DNA of 9,158 nucleotides from Pseudomonadota bacterium (GTDB taxonomy: Bacteria > Desulfobacterota > Anaeroferrophillalia > Anaeroferrophillales > Tharpellaceae): positions 1-9,158 of the forward strand of contig WFRP01000256.1 of the NCBI GenBank assembly GCA_015486505.1. Reading direction: 5' to 3'. This document shows positions 5,394-9,158 of the stretch, piece by piece. The notes beneath the pieces were generated by a model, which saw only the letters and a program-made list of their open reading frames with translations, made no database searches and had not been told where the DNA came from. Position numbers and translations under genes: made by a program. Numbering within the stretch: the stretch's first letter is position 1; every line of letters starts with the position of its first letter.

Positions 5394-6761
5394 CTAATCT
5401 TGCGGCAGTTTGTCCTCAGGTTCGAACTTGCCGGCTTCACGTTCGGCAAAAAACTGTAGGGCGACCGCGGGGAAAAGCGCGTAAGAAAGAACATCTTCGA
5501 CACTTTTGGCCTTATCGCCAAGCTCAGCCGTCAGTTTATCCATTTCCGGCGGCAAAAGATCGGCCGGCCGGCAGGTTATCGGTTCCTCTTTCTTTAAAGC
5601 TTTTTTCTGAACTTCGGCATTAAAAGGCGCTACCGAACGGCCGTACATTCCTTTCAGAACATTTTTCGACTCGTTCGGAATCATCATATAGCGCTGGCCG
5701 GTAATTACATTCAAGGTCGCCTGGGTACCGACAATCTGGCTGCTCGGAGTTACCAGCGGCGGATAGCCGAAATCCTTACGCACCCGGGGGATTTCCTCAA
5801 GCACATCTTTCAATTTATCAATCGCGCCCTGATCCCGGAGCTGGCTTTCAAGGTTGGACATCATACCGCCCGGTACCTGATAGATCAAAACATTGGTATC
5901 AACTCCAGTAAAACCACTCTCATAAGCGGCATATTTTTTCCGGACCTCTTTCATATAGGCGGCAATTTCCGCCATTGCGGCAATATCGAGGCCGGTATCG
6001 TATTCAGTGCCTTTAAGTGAGGCCACCAGGCTCTCGGTCGGCGGCTGCGACGTTCCGGACGAAAGTGAGGAAATCGCGCAGTCAACAATATCAACCCCGG
6101 CTTCGGCCGCTTTCAGATAGGTCATCGGCGCCATACCGCTGGTACAGTGGGCGTGCAGATGAATCGGGATATCGACTTCACTCTTGATCGCTTTGACCAG
6201 ATCATAGGCATCATAAGGAGCCAGGAGACCGGCCATATCCTTGATGCAGATGGTATCGGCACCCATCCCGGCAAGCTCTTTGGCCATTTTCACAAAATAA
6301 GCGTTATCGTGTACCGGACTGATTGTATAACTTACGGTAGCTTCAGCAATCTTACCGGCTTTCTTGACCGCGGCCATAGCCGTCCGCATATTCCGGGGAT
6401 CATTCAAGGCATCAAAAATGCGGAAGACATCCATACCGTTGGCGGCGGCCCGCTCGACGAATTTTTCCAGCACATCATCGGCATAATGACGATAACCCAG
6501 GATATTCTGCCCCCGCAGCAGCATCTGCAGCCGCGTATTGGGAATCGCTTTGCGCAGGGCGCGCAGGCGTTCCCAGGGATCTTCCTTCAAAAACCTTAAA
6601 CAGGTATCAAAAGTCGCCCCGCCCCAAACCTCCAGGGACCAGTAGCCGATGCGATCAAGTTTCTCAGCAATCGGCAGCATATCTTTCGTCCGCATTCTGG
6701 TTGCCAGCAACGATTGATGTGCATCCCGTAATACAGTATCAGTAATCTGTAATTTACCCAT
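5394..6761 (-). CDS. oadA: Carboxyltransferase subunit of a biotin-dependent enzyme (OadA/PycB/transcarboxylase 5S type)
   Basis: This subunit moves CO2 between carboxybiotin and pyruvate/oxaloacetate. The TIM-barrel part shows DTVLRDAHQS with metal ligand D13, CIKDMAG with the carbamylated lysine K174, and LHAHCTSG with H203 and H205. A conserved C-terminal PYC/OADA domain follows (GGMMSNLESQL, VTPSSQIVGTQA, YMMIPNESKNVLKGMYG). At 455 residues it ends before the linker and biotinyl domain found in full OadA; the biotin carrier is the separate gene just upstream. A perfect AGGAGG lies six bases before the ATG. No biotin carboxylase, OadB membrane pump or 12S-type subunit is in the window, so pyruvate carboxylase subunit B, oxaloacetate decarboxylase alpha and methylmalonyl-CoA:pyruvate transcarboxylase 5S all remain possible. 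A terminator-like hairpin and a palindrome upstream suggest separate control from the carrier. Confidence 0.92.
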   Translation of the reverse strand: MGKLQITDTVLRDAHQSLLATRMRTKDMLPIAEKLDRIGYWSLEVWGGATFDTCLRFLKEDPWERLRALRKAIPNTRLQMLLRGQNILGYRHYADDVLEKFVERAAANGMDVFRIFDALNDPRNMRTAMAAVKKAGKIAEATVSYTISPVHDNAYFVKMAKELAGMGADTICIKDMAGLLAPYDAYDLVKAIKSEVDIPIHLHAHCTSGMAPMTYLKAAEAGVDIVDCAISSLSSGTSQPPTESLVASLKGTEYDTGLDIAAMAEIAAYMKEVRKKYAAYESGFTGVDTNVLIYQVPGGMMSNLESQLRDQGAIDKLKDVLEEIPRVRKDFGYPPLVTPSSQIVGTQATLNVITGQRYMMIPNESKNVLKGMYGRSVAPFNAEVQKKALKKEEPITCRPADLLPPEMDKLTAELGDKAKSVEDVLSYALFPAVALQFFAEREAGKFEPEDKLPQD

Positions 6762-6776
6762 GTCTAACCTCCTGAT

Positions 6777-6792
6777 GAGCGGTCAGCCGCTC
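6777..6792. promoter_or_regulatory. Hairpin next to the carboxyltransferase ribosome binding site
   Basis: GAGCGG (6777-6782) and CCGCTC (6787-6792) form a perfect six-base stem with loop TCAG. On the minus strand it ends three bases before AGGAGG. It may affect access to the ribosome binding site or protect the 5' end of the message. No function is proven. Confidence 0.45.
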
Positions 6793-6800
6793 CGGTTGAA

Positions 6801-6826
6801 ATTGTACACTGTATACCGTCTACAAT
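6801..6826. promoter_or_regulatory. 26-bp near-perfect palindrome, candidate operator for the carboxyltransferase gene
   Basis: The 26 bases are outer ATTGTA (6801-6806), centre GTATAC (6811-6816) and outer TACAAT (6821-6826). They match their own reverse complement at 22 of 26 positions. The site lies about 40 bp upstream of the carboxyltransferase start and just after a terminator-like hairpin, where a promoter-operator would be expected. TACAAT could also serve as a -10 box on the minus strand, but no well-spaced -35 is visible. The shape resembles operators of dimeric repressors such as GntR-type regulators; the actual regulator is unknown. Confidence 0.5.
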
Positions 6827-6831
6827 CGGAG

Positions 6832-6866
6832 AAAAAAAGCGCGACCCCGGAAACTTGAGATCACGC
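6832..6866 (-). terminator. Terminator-like hairpin between biotin carrier and carboxyltransferase genes
   Basis: On the minus strand GCGTGATC (6866-6859) pairs with GGTCGCGC (6846-6839) through eight pairs, two of them G-U. The loop is 12 bases and seven T (6838-6832) follow. It starts 13 bases after the carrier stop codon. It could end or attenuate transcripts from the TPR-carrier genes before the carboxyltransferase gene. The G-U pairs and the long loop make it moderate in strength. Confidence 0.5.
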
Positions 6867-6879
6867 CGATAAAAAATCC

Positions 6880-7092
6880 TTACTCAATAACCGCGATAAC
6901 GGTGTCTGACTCAACGGCATCGCCAACCGCAACGTTAATGGCCTTGACTTCACCATCGACCGGAGAAACAACCGGCATCTCCATTTTCATAGCTTCAAGG
7001 ATTACAACTTCATCGCCCTCTGCGACCTTATCACCTACTTTAACTTCAACCTTAAAAATTTTACCCACCATCGGGGAGACTACTTCAGCCAT
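6880..7092 (-). CDS. Stand-alone biotinyl carrier protein (biotin/lipoyl attachment domain)
   Basis: A 70-residue protein made of a single biotinyl domain. It holds the biotinylation motif E33-A-M-K36-M, with K36 the attachment lysine. The glycines that shape the flattened beta-barrel are present (SPMVGKI near the start, VGDKVAEGD before the motif, SPVDGEV and VAVGDAV after it). It would carry carboxybiotin between a biotin carboxylase and the carboxyltransferase encoded next. GGAGG lies seven bases before the ATG. It lacks the Pro/Ala-rich linker of acetyl-CoA carboxylase AccB and of the 1.3S transcarboxylase subunit, so it looks like the detached tail of an OadA/PycB protein. It lies 86 bp behind the TPR gene on the same strand, and 118 bp separate it from the carboxyltransferase gene. 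Confidence 0.92.
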   Translation of the reverse strand: MAEVVSPMVGKIFKVEVKVGDKVAEGDEVVILEAMKMEMPVVSPVDGEVKAINVAVGDAVESDTVIAVIE

Positions 7093-7178
7093 CGTTTTTC
7101 CTCCATATCCAGTTATTTATGATTTATTTTGACTTGATCTTGAATTTTAAGCCAATTTGAAAGGAGACGCTTATCACA

Positions 7179-8987
7179 TCACTTTCCCTTTTGCAACAAT
7201 TTTTCCACCTTTTCTTTAATCTTCTGATTTTCCTCTATCTTGAGCGACTGACGATAGCTCCGCACAGCTTCAGCGTCACGGCCAAGTTTTGCGTATATAT
7301 CACCGAGATGCTCAAACAGCACCGGATCGTCATCTACCTTGGCCTGCGCCTTAAGCAGATATGTCAGAGCTTTCTCATAATCTCCACGCGTAAAATAAAG
7401 CCAGCCGATGCTGTCTAAAATATAGCCGCTGTCCGGCTTGATGGTCAAGGCCCGCTCGAGCAGCCGTTCGGCATCATCAAGCTGTACTCCCTGCTCAACA
7501 TAGGTGTAACCGATAAAATTTAAAACAGTTGCGTCATCAGGATCATCCTTGAGCAGGCCCTGCATAACCTTAATACTCTCGGCCACCTGACCGAGATCAT
7601 TATAAACCACGCCAAGAGCAAAACGCAGTTTATAATCGTCCGGATACTGTTGCAGGGCTTTTTTAAGGATATCAAGCGCGCCCTGATCATCGCCCTGTTT
7701 CTGGTGCAAAGAGGCAAGCATCCGGTAAAGTCCGACTTTCTCGGGATATTTTTCAATCAGTTCATTCAGGACATCTTCACAGAGCTTAAACTCTTTCCGT
7801 CCTTCATAAACAAAGGCCGCGTGCACCCGGGCATCATAAAAAAGATCATCGGTCTCCGGAATCTCCAGAAACAGTTTCAAGGCCTCATCCGGTTTTGACA
7901 AGGCCTCGAGACTGGAAGCAAGATAGAAGGTAATCCGGTATTTTTGCGGATATTCCGTATGCAGCTCTTCCAGAATTTCAGCCGCTTCCTGATATTTACC
8001 CTGTTGAAAGTAGATCAGGGCTATCTTGATATTAATACTTGCGGGGACATCGCCCAGCTTTCGTAAACGTTTAAAAATCTCCAGGGCCGCATCCAGATCG
8101 CCGTCACCGACCAGCAATTGTCCCAAACGCTCCAACGCCTGGCGATCACCGTCATCGATTTCGAGCAGCTTTTTATAAGCCTTGACCGCCTCCTCACGCC
8201 GCTCGGTAAATTCATAGATTAAGCCCAGACTAAGCCAGGCGTCGGCCAGTTCCGGATCAATCTGCAGAGCTTGTTTGAAATAGCGTTCAGCATCGTTGTA
8301 AAGTTTCAAATCAGCGTAAATTTTACCCTGATAAAAAGGGGCCAGAACATCGTCGGGATGTTTTTTACGATAATCACTTAAAAGTTCCAGGGCTTTTTCA
8401 TACTCAGCGGATTCAGCGTAAAGCGCCACCAGATAAAACAGAGCCTCACTGTCATCCGGATTCTCGGCCAGGAGATCGTCATACTGCTTAAGCGCCCGTT
8501 TTTTATCGCCGCCTACGGTATAGATTCCGGCCAGCAGACGCCGGGCCCGCTGATTACCAGGGGCAAGTTCCAGCGCGGCTTCGGCATTCACCATAGCATC
8601 ACTTAACTGACGATACTTGAATAAAAGTTCGGCCAGTTCCAGACGCAGATAGAGGGAATCGGGATCGGCTTTGACCGCCCGTTCAAGACTCTGCAGCGCC
8701 CCGGCCCGAGCTTCGTTGCCTTTCTGATAACGTAACCAGTTATAAACGGAGAAATAATAGAGAGACTCGGCTGAAACCCCGTCGGACAGGGGCGCGGCCG
8801 ATTTGGTCAACTTCATGGTAGCCTGACGCTCAACCGGTGGTTTTTCGGTGCTGCAACCGGAAAAAAGAGCCCCAGCCGAAAAAATCACGAGCCCGGCAAC
8901 CATTGTCACCGAAAAACTATTGCGGCGCTTTAACAAACGCGAAATCAGCCCCAACCTGAATAAATTAAAAAAACTTTCTCTTCGCAA
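7179..8987 (-). CDS. Tetratricopeptide-repeat lipoprotein
   Basis: A secreted, lipid-anchored TPR protein of about 602 residues. From the TTG at 8987 there is a long basic N-region, then a hydrophobic stretch (MVAGLVIFSAGALFSGC) ending in a lipobox with C45. About 15 TPR units of roughly 34 residues follow from about residue 75 almost to the end, mostly with the usual G/A/Y/P spacing (for example ADAWLSLGLIYEFTERREEA and GYILDSIGWLYFTRGDYEKA). TPR superhelices bind protein partners, so this is probably an envelope scaffold; no partner can be named. An ATG at 9083 is in frame but lies in repeat B and would put 32 residues ahead of the signal peptide, so I reject it. A TTG at 8936 is another possible start. 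The biotin carrier and carboxyltransferase genes follow on the same strand with no obvious functional link. Confidence 0.85.
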   Translation of the reverse strand: MRRESFFNLFRLGLISRLLKRRNSFSVTMVAGLVIFSAGALFSGCSTEKPPVERQATMKLTKSAAPLSDGVSAESLYYFSVYNWLRYQKGNEARAGALQSLERAVKADPDSLYLRLELAELLFKYRQLSDAMVNAEAALELAPGNQRARRLLAGIYTVGGDKKRALKQYDDLLAENPDDSEALFYLVALYAESAEYEKALELLSDYRKKHPDDVLAPFYQGKIYADLKLYNDAERYFKQALQIDPELADAWLSLGLIYEFTERREEAVKAYKKLLEIDDGDRQALERLGQLLVGDGDLDAALEIFKRLRKLGDVPASINIKIALIYFQQGKYQEAAEILEELHTEYPQKYRITFYLASSLEALSKPDEALKLFLEIPETDDLFYDARVHAAFVYEGRKEFKLCEDVLNELIEKYPEKVGLYRMLASLHQKQGDDQGALDILKKALQQYPDDYKLRFALGVVYNDLGQVAESIKVMQGLLKDDPDDATVLNFIGYTYVEQGVQLDDAERLLERALTIKPDSGYILDSIGWLYFTRGDYEKALTYLLKAQAKVDDDPVLFEHLGDIYAKLGRDAEAVRSYRQSLKIEENQKIKEKVEKLLQKGK

Positions 8988-8993
8988 TCTCAA

Positions 8994-8998
8994 TCCTT
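8994..8998 (-). promoter_or_regulatory. Ribosome binding site supporting the TTG start of the TPR gene
   Basis: AAGGA (minus strand, 8998-8994) lies six bases before the TTG at 8987-8985. The alternative TTG at 8936 has only GGGG about twelve bases upstream. The ATG at 9083 is inside repeat B. This spacing is the main reason for choosing 8987. Confidence 0.5.
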
Positions 8999-9000
8999 TA

Positions 9001-9140
9001 TAAAAAGTATCCCAGACCGCTATCGCGGCCACATATATACAAGTAACGTGAGAGGAACCAAATCTGTGTTTATCTGCGTTCATCTGTGGTTTCTACTTTT
9101 TTGTTGAACCACAGATGGACACGGATAGACACAGATAAAA
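9001..9140 (-). repeat. Repeat B, copy 2 (140 bp), upstream of the TPR gene
   Basis: The reverse complement of this stretch matches 5228-5367 over its full length, with about ten differences by eye. The two copies are therefore inverted and enclose the TPR, biotin-carrier and carboxyltransferase genes. It has the same ten-base words (TCTGTGTC, TATCCGTGTC, CATCTGTGGT and their inverted set) and the same GC hairpin (9014-9029). It ends right at the leader of the TPR gene, so that gene's promoter must lie in or beyond the repeat. Confidence 0.85.
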
Positions 9141-9158
9141 TCTACATAATTTCCTACA

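Noticed and set aside
5370..5400. Inverted AGATTAG/CTAATCT pair at the end of the carboxyltransferase gene as a terminator
   Set aside because: The arms are only seven bases with a 17-base loop, and the T-run lies in the loop rather than after the stem.
6147..6599. Plus-strand open frame of 150 codons over the carboxyltransferase gene
   Set aside because: It is antisense to conserved OadA sequence, with no ribosome binding site or recognisable domain.
8988..9083. Extending the TPR gene to the ATG at 9083
   Set aside because: This part lies largely in repeat B, and the same sequence occurs near 5300 without such a gene. It would also put 32 residues in front of the signal peptide. A TTG with a ribosome binding site at 8987 fits better.

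Overview
This 9.2 kb window is bacterial chromosome. It holds eight protein genes separated by unusually repeat-rich intergenic DNA. The gene set suggests a Gram-negative, probably anaerobic bacterium: a PilB/GspE-type ATPase with MshEN-like motifs, the queuosine-precursor pair queD-folE2, plsY, a split biotin-dependent carboxyltransferase and a TPR lipoprotein. A Desulfobacterota (deltaproteobacterial) lineage is my best guess, from general family resemblance only. No rRNA, tRNA, CRISPR array or phage gene was seen.

Left part, + strand. A secretion/pilus assembly ATPase (164-2185) lies between outward-pointing copies of a dispersed repeat, called here repeat A. It is followed by queD (2402-2773) and folE2 (2808-3590), which together turn GTP into 6-carboxytetrahydropterin for queuosine-type tRNA modification. 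A 240-bp non-coding element with 18-bp inverted ends and a perfect 8-bp target duplication (a MITE) sits 9 bp after folE2. Then comes plsY (3880-4461), the acyl-phosphate glycerol-3-phosphate acyltransferase that starts phospholipid synthesis.

Right part, - strand. A NYN/YacP-like nuclease gene (5116-4601) converges on plsY, and both genes end at the edges of one repeat A copy. Next, in transcription order, are a TPR lipoprotein (8987-7179), a stand-alone 70-residue biotin carrier (7092-6880) and an OadA/PycB-type carboxyltransferase (6761-5394). This three-gene block is bracketed by two inverted 140-bp copies of a second repeat, repeat B. Between the carrier and carboxyltransferase genes lie a terminator-like hairpin, a 26-bp near-perfect palindrome and a small hairpin beside the ribosome binding site, so the last gene may be controlled separately.

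The most interesting material is intergenic. Repeat A occurs as four full units, each with four successive hairpins whose stems are kept while loops and spacers vary. Its 15-bp border box, TTAGTACCTTACAGG, supplies the last 14 codons of the ATPase gene and the stop codons of plsY and, in a slightly decayed form, of the NYN gene.
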